Source: Chryseobacterium paridis (GTDB taxonomy: Bacteria; Bacteroidota; Bacteroidia; Flavobacteriales; Weeksellaceae). From it: a stretch of 64,000 nucleotides of DNA. How positions within the stretch are numbered: position 1 is the stretch's first letter; each line of letters begins with the position of its first letter. The notes under the pieces were generated by a model. The model had not been told where the DNA came from. It did no database searches and saw only the letters and a program-made list of their open reading frames with translations. Shown here one piece after another: positions 9,265 through 17,226 of the stretch. A program made the translations under genes and the position numbers. The DNA is taken from assembly GCF_016595215.1 (NCBI RefSeq), contig NZ_JAENHK010000010.1, forward strand, positions 62,001 through 126,000. Reading direction: 5' to 3'.

Positions 9265-10263
9265 ATGAAATCAGATATTAAATTACAAAAAAGTTTAAGA
9301 GGTAAAACTGTAGTGATTACAGGAGGCAGTAGTGGAGTGGGTAGAGCAACTGCTGAGGCTTTTGCATTAGAGGGATGCAACATCGTTGTTGCAGCCAGAG
9401 GTAAAGAAGCACTCGACGAAACGGTAAGTTTATGTAGAGATCTTGGAGTGACAGCATTGGCTGTACCGACTGATGTTTCTGTAGCTGAAGAAGTTTCCCA
9501 TCTTGCAGAAAAAGCGATAGAATTTAACGGTAGAATTGATATTTGGGTGAATAATGCAGGAGTAATGGCCAGTGGAAAATTTGAAGAAATACCCATGGAG
9601 CTTAACGAGCAGGTTATCAAAACCAATTTGTTTGGCTACATGCACGGAGCTTATAGTGTTCTCCCTATATTTAAAAAACAGCAGGAAGGGATTTTAATCA
9701 ATAATGTTTCCATTGGTGGATTTATGCCTGCTCCTTATAGTGCGGTGTATTCATCAACCAAATTCGGAATTCGCGGAATGATGGATTGCCTGCAAGGTGA
9801 AATTTCAGATTTTCCTGATATTCATATCTGTAATCTTTATCCACAGATCCAAAGATCTACTGGAAACATGCATTCTGCAAAGTATTCCGGATTGGACTTT
9901 AAAATTCCTCCGTTTGCAGCTGACCCGAGAGATACAGCTTCGAAAATTGTTCAGCTGGCTAAAAGACCACAAAAAGATTTATTTCCGGATATAGCTTCAT
10001 TAGTTCTCAAAACGATATATGGTCTGTTTCCAAAAAGTATTATAAATGTGGCTTCTGCAGGGATGCGTACTGTAATGAAAGTTAAAAAAGCACCTTCTGA
10101 TGCAGGAAATGTTTTACAGCCTTCATCAGAACCCCATCGTATTTATGGAGAAACCATATTGCCGGTTCCTTCAAAAAAAACCAAAATGGCTATCGTAGCG
10201 GGGATAGGGCTTGGATTGGCATATATGATATTAAAATCCAAATCTGGAAAACAAACAACCTAA
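9265..10263 (+). CDS. SDR family oxidoreductase with C-terminal membrane-like tail
   Basis: A 332-residue short-chain dehydrogenase/reductase. The NAD(P)-binding motif TGGSSGVG is at 19-26, NNAG follows in the fourth strand region, and the catalytic Tyr/Lys are in YSSTK (about 157-161). The catalytic core ends near 250; the extension ends in a short hydrophobic stretch (KMAIVAGIGLGLAYMIL) that could anchor the protein. The substrate is not predictable. The gene is followed by a sterol-desaturase-like gene 106 nt away, a pairing that hints at lipid or aldehyde metabolism. Confidence 0.9.
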   Translation: MKSDIKLQKSLRGKTVVITGGSSGVGRATAEAFALEGCNIVVAARGKEALDETVSLCRDLGVTALAVPTDVSVAEEVSHLAEKAIEFNGRIDIWVNNAGVMASGKFEEIPMELNEQVIKTNLFGYMHGAYSVLPIFKKQQEGILINNVSIGGFMPAPYSAVYSSTKFGIRGMMDCLQGEISDFPDIHICNLYPQIQRSTGNMHSAKYSGLDFKIPPFAADPRDTASKIVQLAKRPQKDLFPDIASLVLKTIYGLFPKSIINVASAGMRTVMKVKKAPSDAGNVLQPSSEPHRIYGETILPVPSKKTKMAIVAGIGLGLAYMILKSKSGKQTT

Positions 10264-10369
10264 AAGATCAAACAGGAGAATTGATCAATCATTTTGATGG
10301 AGCTTCTTATAGGGAATTGTAACGTGAAATTCATACATTTATAGGCGCAGATCGATAGATGATCAACTT

Positions 10370-11095
10370 ATGAATTTTAATACATTGGTATTTTCAGAAT
10401 ATTTAAAATTACTTGAACAGTTTTCCTGGATGCAATGGATTGTGTTCAGTATTATGGTTAATATTTTTCTTTATTTGTTTTCAATAGGACTATATCAGTT
10501 CATTGAAAAAACATGTAGAAAGAAGCAATTGCAGGAGGTTAACCATCCCATTACAAAAGCTGATTTTTATACAAGCTTTCTGACCATTATTTGTAATTGT
10601 TTGGTGATGTTACTTGGTGTTTTTCTGTGGAAGAACGACTGGATTAAACTTGATCAAACTTTTTCAGTAAGTTCTATTTTCATAGAGGTTATTGCATTAG
10701 TTCTCCTAATGGATTTTTGTATGTATCTTTTTCATTATGCAGCACATTTACCTTTTGTCTATAAGGTATTGCATGGTAAACACCATGAACATGTCAATAC
10801 CAATTTTTTAAGTCTTTTTGTACTGCATCCGGTAGAAACCATTGGATTTGGATTAATGATTTTAGCTCTATTGGTATGCCATGACTTTTCTGTTGTCTCT
10901 ATTACATTATATCTTTTTATCAATCTTATATGGGGAACTATCGGACATCTGAACAAAGAGTTTTTTCCTTCGCGGTTTAATCAGCTTTTTGTAGGAACCA
11001 CTCAATTTCATAATCAACACCATTTGGACGAAACCAAGAATTTTGGTTTTTATACGTCTATTTGGGATCAGTTGTTCGGAACATATAAAAAATGA
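10370..11095 (+). CDS. Sterol desaturase / fatty acid hydroxylase superfamily protein
   Basis: A 241-residue integral membrane protein with about four to five hydrophobic segments. The diiron histidine clusters are visible: HYAAH (HxxxH), HGKHHEH (HxxHH) and HNQHH (HxxHH). The family inserts oxygen into or desaturates lipids (sterols, carotenoids, alkyl glycerols). The length is typical for the short bacterial members. It converges on the minus-strand oxidoreductase, with only 9 nt between the stops. Confidence 0.87.
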   Translation: MNFNTLVFSEYLKLLEQFSWMQWIVFSIMVNIFLYLFSIGLYQFIEKTCRKKQLQEVNHPITKADFYTSFLTIICNCLVMLLGVFLWKNDWIKLDQTFSVSSIFIEVIALVLLMDFCMYLFHYAAHLPFVYKVLHGKHHEHVNTNFLSLFVLHPVETIGFGLMILALLVCHDFSVVSITLYLFINLIWGTIGHLNKEFFPSRFNQLFVGTTQFHNQHHLDETKNFGFYTSIWDQLFGTYKK

Positions 11096-11104
11096 GAATA
11101 ATTA

Positions 11105-11971
11105 CTATGAGGATAGTTTTTTAAAACTTTGCAGGGTTTCAATAACGCCTTCAAAATTTTCATTTTCAAAAATTCCGGATTTATAAACCCTTTCAAATGT
11201 TTCTGCGGTTCCGGAAGCGATGACGCTAGGTAAATTTTCACTTTTCAGCATATCCGTAAGGCCTTTCATTTCATCTATTCTTCTGAAAATATGTTGTGGA
11301 TAGGTTGGAGTTGTTTTCATAAGATCCTGATAGGTTCCGGGAAGGAATTCCTGAAGACTGCCATTCAGCTCATCGAGAATACCAAAATGGGCTGCGGCGG
11401 TCATGGTTTCAAAAAATAATGCATTCATTCCTTTATTTATCATAGAAAACAGTAGTTTATAAGCAGAGGCAGCTTCTGTTTTTTCACCAGCATCTTTTAT
11501 TTTAAATACAGAAGAAAAAAGATCAAGAAATACCTTTCGATGTTCACCACTTACAATCAATGTTCCATGATCCGGGATATCTTTGGATGCTCCCATTACG
11601 GCACCATTTATAAATTGAATATTTTTTGATGAAAATAATTTTTCAATAGTCAATGCTATTTCAGGAGTATTGGAATTCAAGTCTATATAAACAGGACGAT
11701 TATCTGTATTTTCCAGGCAACACATGATATTCTTTGCAACTTTCAGACTTCCTTCAGGACTGGTAAGCGAAAGAACAACATCCGCTTGTTCCGCTATATT
11801 CTGTAAAGAACCAACATCATCAATTCCTATGCTTTTAATATTTTCTAAAGTTCGAGTTGATCTTCCTTCCCCGGCAGTGATTACTGTATAATTATTTTTG
11901 ACGAGTGCTTTTGCAATTTGAGCTCCCATATCTCCGGGAAATAGAATAGCTATAGTAGGTTGAGTGGACAT
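11105..11971 (-). CDS. NAD(P)-binding oxidoreductase, 6-phosphogluconate/3-hydroxyisobutyrate dehydrogenase-like (DUF1932)
   Basis: A 288-residue protein with an N-terminal Rossmann domain (IAILFPGDMGAQIAKAL) and an all-helical C-terminal half of the kind called DUF1932. The Lys/Asn typical of beta-hydroxyacid dehydrogenases is placed in AYKLLFSMINKG. Substrate unknown. It is monocistronic by position, with its start 196 bp from the stop of the next minus-strand gene; that gap shows no clear element. Confidence 0.85.
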   Translation of the reverse strand: MSTQPTIAILFPGDMGAQIAKALVKNNYTVITAGEGRSTRTLENIKSIGIDDVGSLQNIAEQADVVLSLTSPEGSLKVAKNIMCCLENTDNRPVYIDLNSNTPEIALTIEKLFSSKNIQFINGAVMGASKDIPDHGTLIVSGEHRKVFLDLFSSVFKIKDAGEKTEAASAYKLLFSMINKGMNALFFETMTAAAHFGILDELNGSLQEFLPGTYQDLMKTTPTYPQHIFRRIDEMKGLTDMLKSENLPSVIASGTAETFERVYKSGIFENENFEGVIETLQSFKKLSS

Positions 11972-12167
11972 TATTGTTTATTTTAACCGTTAAAACTCTC
12001 GAATAGATTTCAATTGTTTCTGTTTTACAAATCTCCTTAATTTTTTTTAACCTGTAAAACGCATTGTTTCGATCAGATCAATTGCTAAAACCGATTAATT
12101 CCTTTTTAAATCAATATAGGAAGATTGCCCATTCCTACATTGATTTTAATGACATTGTATTTGAAGC

Positions 12168-12524
12168 TTACTTCTTTTCTATAACAGGAATATTGGTGAT
12201 TATTTCCCATTTTTCATTCTCCTTCACACAAACGATAGTAGACGAAAACCGGAGAACTTCACTCTCCAAAGTTAGCTTTGCAATGGCAATATTTCCTTTT
12301 TCTTCGATAGAATCATAGGAAATGGTTCTGGGCTTTCCACCAAATGTTTTATTCCGGATATGTTCTATATATTGTTCTTTAGAGATCATAAAAATGCCTT
12401 GTTGATCGAAGAATCCGTCCTGGATATTTTGATAATCTTTGTGAAGGATTTCCTCCATTAGCTTTATATCACTATTGTCGCCAGCTTTAATAAAGCTTTC
12501 AATGGCTTGTTGTATGTGTTGCAT
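12168..12524 (-). CDS. NTF2-like / SnoaL-type small protein
   Basis: A 118-residue protein with the NTF2/lumazine-binding-like pattern: an N-terminal helix (IQQAIESFIKAGDNSD), a middle helix-strand stretch and a final beta sheet (IVCVKENEKWEIITNIPV). Members are pocket proteins that can be enzymes or binding proteins; the function here is open. Its start overlaps the end of the azoreductase gene by 26 bp, so the two form one operon. Confidence 0.8.
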   Translation of the reverse strand: MQHIQQAIESFIKAGDNSDIKLMEEILHKDYQNIQDGFFDQQGIFMISKEQYIEHIRNKTFGGKPRTISYDSIEEKGNIAIAKLTLESEVLRFSSTIVCVKENEKWEIITNIPVIEKK

Positions 12525-13119
12525 ATTCTTGATGATTAAAATGTTGATTAATAAAGTTTTTTTGTTGTTCCATTTTCAGGACAGCCTCTTCAGGGTTGAT
12601 CATTCCGTCCATCGGAAAATAACTGATCTCCATGATTCCCAGTTGATTAAAAATATTGGTTATCTGAACCTCGAGGGGATTTCTTTTCTGCGTGAGAGGT
12701 TGTGGCATGCCCATGACAGAAATAATGGATGCTTTTTTATTCAGGAGTAATCCTTTTATCCCATTGCTGTCATTTGTAAATGTTTTTTTCGTCCGGACTA
12801 CCTGGTCAAAATAAGCCTTTAATGAAGAAGGAATCCCATAATTATACATGGGACAGGTCATCAGGATTTCATCACAGGTATGCAATTCCTCTATCAGGAG
12901 ATCCGACAATTCCAGATGTTCAGAATGAATTGTTTCATCAAAAAAACCATTTAAAGTTTCCTGAGTCAAATGAGGAGTAAGCTGTAAGGTAACATCTCTT
13001 TGAATTACTTTTCCCTGAGGATGTTGTATTTTCCATTCCTGTACAAAATAATCACCCATCAATCGGGAATAAGAATCATTCATTCTGAGACTGCTGTCAA
13101 TGCGAAGTAGTGTTATCAT
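12499..13119 (-). CDS. FMN-dependent NADH-azoreductase family (flavodoxin-like fold)
   Basis: A 206-residue flavoprotein. It starts LLRIDSSLRMNDSYSRLMG, the usual FMN phosphate loop, and contains MTCPMYNYGIPSSLKAYFD, the signature of the AzoR/quinone reductase family. It should reduce quinones or azo compounds with NAD(P)H. It overlaps the downstream NTF2-like gene and follows a SigJ-like sigma gene encoded on the same strand, 46 nt upstream, so the three probably form one stress-related transcription unit. Confidence 0.9.
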   Translation of the reverse strand: MITLLRIDSSLRMNDSYSRLMGDYFVQEWKIQHPQGKVIQRDVTLQLTPHLTQETLNGFFDETIHSEHLELSDLLIEELHTCDEILMTCPMYNYGIPSSLKAYFDQVVRTKKTFTNDSNGIKGLLLNKKASIISVMGMPQPLTQKRNPLEVQITNIFNQLGIMEISYFPMDGMINPEEAVLKMEQQKNFINQHFNHQEYATHTTSH

Positions 13120-13165
13120 ATTGCTTTTTTCTTTAAAGACAAACAGCTCTTCTAAAACGTGACGA

Positions 13166-13999
13166 TTACATAAGTTTTTTTAATTTTTCAGGATCTACAA
13201 TGGAATAAATTTCCCGAATCATCCCCTGATCATCCACATCCAGAATGTGACAATTGTAGATATGATTTTCCCTCCAGAAACAAATAGCAGGCTGGTGATT
13301 GAAAATATGGAAAGTATAAGGCTTGTGATGAAGAAACTGTTGCTGAACATAAGCCAGAAGAGTTGCTGTAGCTGATTTGCCCACTTCAACCGCTTTTACA
13401 ACCCGTACACGTTGCCCACCATCGGCCGAAAGCCTGATGTCGTTCACTAAAAGCTCTTCAAGCATTGGAATACTGCCTTCGCTCAATGCTTTTTGATATT
13501 TGGTAAGGGTTTCTTTATGGATAGGAGAGTCAATATGATCCGGAGTATATCGTATATCCTGAAGTTGTTTGCTTGCTCTGCTTAGTAGCTTTCGTGAATT
13601 TTCAATAGTGATGTCAAGAACTTCAGCGATTTCCTGATGAGAATAGTCAAATCCTTCTTTCAAAATATATACAGCACGTTCTTTACCAGTTAATCGCTCT
13701 AAAAGTACCAATAGGGTATAACGGGTGGTTTGTTCTTTAATAAGTTTAGTTTCTGCATTTTCCAGAGATAATGGTTCCGGGTGCCATTCGCCATATACCA
13801 TTTTTTTTGAATGTCTGTTTTTGAAATTAATGGCGTGGTTAATCGTACTTTTAATTAAAAAGTTCTTTTCATTCCTGATATCAGTTTTGTCCAAAGAAAT
13901 ATATTTTTCCATTACGTCCTGCACAAGATCCTGAGCATCGTCGTAAGAACCTGTAATATTGTAGGCGTAAGTTAATAATTGACGGTAATTTTCCTGCAT
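13166..13999 (-). CDS. ECF RNA polymerase sigma factor, SigJ-like with SnoaL/NTF2 C-terminal domain
   Basis: A 277-residue sigma factor: region 2 at about 5-70 (YAYNITGSYDDAQDLVQDVMEKY split over the DNA-melting helix), region 4 HTH at about 105-155 (REKERAVYILKEGFDYSHQEIAEVL-type), then an NTF2/SnoaL-like domain (about 165-277). The fused domain replaces a separate anti-sigma factor in the SigJ group (ECF41-like). It sits upstream of the azoreductase and NTF2-like genes on the same strand, so it may direct their transcription. Confidence 0.88.
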   Translation of the reverse strand: MQENYRQLLTYAYNITGSYDDAQDLVQDVMEKYISLDKTDIRNEKNFLIKSTINHAINFKNRHSKKMVYGEWHPEPLSLENAETKLIKEQTTRYTLLVLLERLTGKERAVYILKEGFDYSHQEIAEVLDITIENSRKLLSRASKQLQDIRYTPDHIDSPIHKETLTKYQKALSEGSIPMLEELLVNDIRLSADGGQRVRVVKAVEVGKSATATLLAYVQQQFLHHKPYTFHIFNHQPAICFWRENHIYNCHILDVDDQGMIREIYSIVDPEKLKKLM

Positions 14000-14106
14000 G
14001 TCATTTCTTTTTAAGACCCATAAGGTGGGAAAAACGTGACCATCTTTTTAAATTGAATGGTAAAAAAAGTAAAAGTAGTATTTTTATACTTTCGAAGCTA
14101 TCAAGA

Positions 14107-14670
14107 ATGCAGGATCTGTTAAGAATACATATTGAAAAAATCGTTCCGCTGAGCGATGAAGAGTTTGCTGTAGTATCCTCTTATTTCACCCCAAAAAAAT
14201 ATAAAAAACATCAGTTTTTAATACAGGAAGGAGAGGCTGTAGCGTATAACTACTTTGTTTTAAAAGGACTTTTAAAACTGGTGTATACTGACGATACCGA
14301 TAAAAGTCATATTGTCGGATTTGCCATGGAAGATTGGTGGGAGAGTGATTTCCGGGCATTTTACACCCAGTCCAAAGCAACCATGTCACTGGAATGCGTT
14401 GAAGATACTGAAGTTTTGTGCCTTACTTTAGAGGATTATAGAAAGTTGTGCAATGCCATCCCAAAGATGGAAAGGTTCTTTCTTGAAAAAGCATATTTTG
14501 GATTTATAGCTGCGCAACAACGGATTATCTCTACGATGACTTCCAGTACCAAAGAACGATATACCCAATTGCTCGAACAACATCCTGCATTAGTGCAGCG
14601 TGTTCCAAAATCTCTTCTGGCTGCTTATCTTGGTGTTTCGCGGGAAACATTGAGCCGCCTTTCTCCTTAA
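14107..14670 (+). CDS. Crp/Fnr family transcriptional regulator
   Basis: A regulator of about 187 residues with an N-terminal cyclic-nucleotide-binding-like barrel (LIQEGEAVAYNYFVLKG, then VGFAMEDWW) and a C-terminal HTH (VPKSLLAAYLGVSRETLSRL). I start it at ATG 14107; the frame stays open upstream to a TTG at 14053, but that extension has no family similarity. It lacks the Cys of iron-sulfur Fnr and the full cAMP pocket, as in most short Bacteroidetes members. It precedes the ridA-like gene by 97 nt. Confidence 0.88.
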   Translation: MQDLLRIHIEKIVPLSDEEFAVVSSYFTPKKYKKHQFLIQEGEAVAYNYFVLKGLLKLVYTDDTDKSHIVGFAMEDWWESDFRAFYTQSKATMSLECVEDTEVLCLTLEDYRKLCNAIPKMERFFLEKAYFGFIAAQQRIISTMTSSTKERYTQLLEQHPALVQRVPKSLLAAYLGVSRETLSRLSP

Positions 14671-14767
14671 TATGTGATCTTACTCACTCCATAATCGTGA
14701 TAAAGGTCAAGAGACCGATCACAGGATAAATTGCAACTTTGCTCTATTAATTGATACAATCAAAACA

Positions 14768-15157
14768 ATGGAAAAAAGAACAATCAATCCCTGGGATTGG
14801 CAAAAGGAACGCAGTTATTCTCAAGCTGTAGAAGTAAAAAATGTTGAAAGCACTTTATACTGTTCAGGACAGGCGGCGATTGACCCGGATGGGACATCGA
14901 GTAATAAGGATATGAAATCTCAGCTCGAGCAGGCAATAGCGAATCTGGAAGAGGTAATCACAGCTGCCGGTTATGAGTGCAGTGGGATTGTCAGATTAAA
15001 TATTTATACCACATCCACTAAAGAATTATGGCCTCATTTTCCTCTTCTTCAGGAATGGATTGCGAAACATCAGATCGAACAGGCGGTAACGATGTTGGAA
15101 GTGACAGGATTATTTGAAACATTGACAGTCGAACTGGAAGCAACGGTTGTAAAGTAA
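14768..15157 (+). CDS. RidA family enamine/imine deaminase
   Basis: A 129-residue protein of the YjgF/YER057c/UK114 family, which hydrolyses reactive enamines and imines. Typical features are YCSGQAAIDPDG near the start, and LEQAIANLEEVITAAG in the central helix. The late Arg of RidA proteins (usually in an R-V-E/D motif) is not obvious here; instead there is GLFETLTVELEATVV, so it could be a non-canonical member. It follows the Crp/Fnr gene and ends at a strong terminator. Confidence 0.87.
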   Translation: MEKRTINPWDWQKERSYSQAVEVKNVESTLYCSGQAAIDPDGTSSNKDMKSQLEQAIANLEEVITAAGYECSGIVRLNIYTTSTKELWPHFPLLQEWIAKHQIEQAVTMLEVTGLFETLTVELEATVVK

Positions 15158-15172
15158 TTTCTGCAATAAAAA

Positions 15173-15210
15173 TAAAACCTTCAAATTCTTAGAATTTGAA
15201 GGTTTTTTAT
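15173..15210. terminator. Bidirectional intrinsic terminator
   Basis: AAAACCTTCAAATTCT and its complement TAGAATTTGAAGGTTTT form a stem of about 15 bp with almost no loop, flanked by an A-run on the left and a T-run on the right. It would end the ridA-like transcript and protect against transcription from the other side; the Old Yellow Enzyme gene converges here (stop at 15308). Confidence 0.85.
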
Positions 15211-15307
15211 GCCAATGATTTTGAAAACCAATGGCATAGTAGAAGTCAGGAGATTAGACTTCCGGTTATTGAAGAAAATTTATGATGATTAAAAACAGGA
15301 AAATAGC

Positions 15308-16369
15308 TTAGTACAGAACTCCCATACTTTCAGCTGCAAAGCCTGAAAGTTCTTCTATTTTTCCTTCTTTTATTTTTTTTACCCATTGGTGGTCGTTCAA
15401 TAAGGCACGTCCTACTGCTACCAAATCAAAATCCTGTCTTTCCAGTCTTCGCAACAATTCTGTAAGATCAGATTTTTCTGAGCTTTCTCCAGCAAATGCT
15501 GCCATAAAATCACCTTTAAGACCCACTGAACCTACAGTAATCGTTGGCTGTCCGGTTATTTTTTTAGCCCATCCTGCAAAATTCAGATCAGAACCTTCAA
15601 ATTCAGGTTCCCAGAAACGACGCTGTGAACAATGGAAAATATCTACTCCTGCTTCTTTCAAAGGAAGTAACCAATCCTCCATTTCAGCTGGAGTTGCTGC
15701 CAATCTGCTTTTATAATCCTGTTGTTTCCATTGAGAAAGTCGGATGATGATGGTGAAATCTTCTCCAACAGCAGCTCTTATTGCTTTGACAACATCTACT
15801 GCAAAACGGGTTCTTTCTTTTAATGTTTTACCTCCATATTCATCCGTTCTTGTATTCGTTACCTCCCAGAAGAACTGATCGATAAGATAACCGTGAGCGC
15901 CATGAATTTCAAGACAGTCGAATCCAAGATCTTTGGCTGATTTTGCAGAAGCTGCAAACTGTTTTATCGTGTCTTCAATATCTTCCAATGACATGGTTGA
16001 AGCTTTTTCCATAGGAACTAAAGGATATTCTTCTGACATTCTGGTATCACCAACATGCCATATCTGTGGTCCCATTTTACCACCATTATGATGAACCTGG
16101 TCGATTACATTTTTCCAACCTTCTAAAGCTTCGCTGCCATAGAAGTCAGGGATATTCTGCATATTTTTTGAACCCGGACGGTTGATTACGGTTCCTTCAG
16201 AAAGGATTAATCCAACTTCTGAAGCAGCTCTTCTGCCATAATAATCTGCGATTTGCTGTGTAGGTATCCCATTTGCTGATTGCGCTCTGGTCATAGGGGC
16301 CATGACGATTCTGTTTTTCAGCTGAAGGTTTTTATAATTAAATGGACTGAATAATGCGTCTGTATTCAT
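15308..16369 (-). CDS. Old Yellow Enzyme family NADH:flavin oxidoreductase
   Basis: A 353-residue TIM-barrel FMN enzyme reducing alpha,beta-unsaturated carbonyls, nitro compounds or similar electrophiles. Features: LFSPFNYKNLQLKNRIVMAPMTR at the start, GAHGYLIDQFFWEVTNTRTDEYGG in the centre (substrate/FMN loop) and VAVGRALLNDHQWV at the end. I start it at ATG 16369; the frame is open beyond this, but the added residues run through the promoter region and look non-coding. It is divergent from an HxlR regulator, which is the usual regulation for such enzymes. Confidence 0.92.
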   Translation of the reverse strand: MNTDALFSPFNYKNLQLKNRIVMAPMTRAQSANGIPTQQIADYYGRRAASEVGLILSEGTVINRPGSKNMQNIPDFYGSEALEGWKNVIDQVHHNGGKMGPQIWHVGDTRMSEEYPLVPMEKASTMSLEDIEDTIKQFAASAKSAKDLGFDCLEIHGAHGYLIDQFFWEVTNTRTDEYGGKTLKERTRFAVDVVKAIRAAVGEDFTIIIRLSQWKQQDYKSRLAATPAEMEDWLLPLKEAGVDIFHCSQRRFWEPEFEGSDLNFAGWAKKITGQPTITVGSVGLKGDFMAAFAGESSEKSDLTELLRRLERQDFDLVAVGRALLNDHQWVKKIKEGKIEELSGFAAESMGVLY

Positions 16370-16402
16370 TTTTTTTAAATTTATATGATGTGAATTCTTT
16401 TT

Positions 16403-16499
16403 GTTACACAAAGTAACTAATAATAATTCATTTTTGTATCTATTGGAGAGAAAATTGTGGTAACTTTGACGTAACCAACGATAGTAACTACGCAGTAAC
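16403..16499. promoter_or_regulatory. Cluster of GTAAC boxes between OYE and hxlR
   Basis: An inverted pair GTTAC/GTAAC lies at 16403-16407 and 16413-16417. Two direct pairs of GTAAC follow at 16460/16471 and 16484/16495, each pair spaced 11 bp, about one helical turn. Six boxes within 100 bp of a divergent regulator/target intergenic region suggest an HxlR operator. The last box lies 3 bp before the regulator's ATG, which would fit autorepression. Confidence 0.6.
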
Positions 16500-16501
16500 T
16501 T

Positions 16502-16855
16502 ATGAGACAGAATAAAATGACCCAATGCAGTTGCCCACTCGGTAAAGCGATGTCGGCATTAGGAAGTAAATGGAAACCCATCATTGTAATGGTAATTAAA
16601 GACAGGGTATTGCGCTTTGGACAAATTGCTGCACGCATTCACGTTATTTCCAGAAAAGTTTTAACAGATCAGCTTAGGGAAATGGAAGAAGATGGTTTGC
16701 TCATCAGACAAGAATTTAAAGAATTACCTCCCAGAGTTGAATACGCTCTTACAGAAAAAGGACTTGCTCTGCTACCGATTCTACATTTACTCGAAGATTG
16801 GGAGAGAGAATATCAGATAAAGGAAGTATTAGTATCTGTTGAAAGCAATAATTAA
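16502..16855 (+). CDS. HxlR family transcriptional regulator
   Basis: A 117-residue winged-helix regulator. It has the HxlR hallmark C-P-L-G-K-A at its start (QCSCPLGKAMSALGSKW) with two Cys that may sense electrophiles, as known for the QorR/YodB-type members. The HTH is FGQIAARIHVISRKVLTDQLREMEEDGL. The wing is LPPRVEYALTEKG. It is divergent from the Old Yellow Enzyme gene, and the GTAAC boxes between them are the likely operator. A switch driven by reactive quinones or enones is a reasonable inference. Confidence 0.92.
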   Translation: MRQNKMTQCSCPLGKAMSALGSKWKPIIVMVIKDRVLRFGQIAARIHVISRKVLTDQLREMEEDGLLIRQEFKELPPRVEYALTEKGLALLPILHLLEDWEREYQIKEVLVSVESNN

Positions 16856-17226
16856 TTGTTTTCCTAAATAATTTTTTAGTCCTTATTCTTTTTAATTTAA
16901 ATTAATTTTGTTTTTACTATCTTCACGCTGTTGATTTTAAAATAAATCACGGATTCTTTTGCATTATTTTAATTAATGATAGTTGATGTATGTAAAAGAT
17001 TTTTTCAGATGCAAAATTAATAAATGTTCAGAATGTCAGTATTAAGACTTTCTAAGGAGGGGTTTGTGTAGCAGCTCATTTATTAGAATTCGGAAAAGAG
17101 GCTTTTAACTGAAGCTCTTTTTATTGTGCTGTTTCATATGAAAATGGGTAATGAATTTAAGAAATAGCTTTTTAAAGCATTGATTGAAGGAATTAATTTT
17201 TTTAAACATTTAAATAACCATATTCT
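16856..17226. other. 371-bp gap upstream of the metalloprotease gene
   Basis: No coding frame of note. A weak terminator-like hairpin sits at about 17096-17124 (AGAGGCTT with AAGCTCT, one bulge, then a T-rich tail), with no gene obviously feeding it, so it may be the remnant of a lost gene. The rest is AT-rich leader DNA for the metalloprotease. I could not place a convincing promoter. Confidence 0.4.

Noticed and set aside
12064..12318. 84-codon plus-strand frame opposite the NTF2-like gene
   Set aside because: Antisense shadow of the NTF2-like gene end; no start context or domain.
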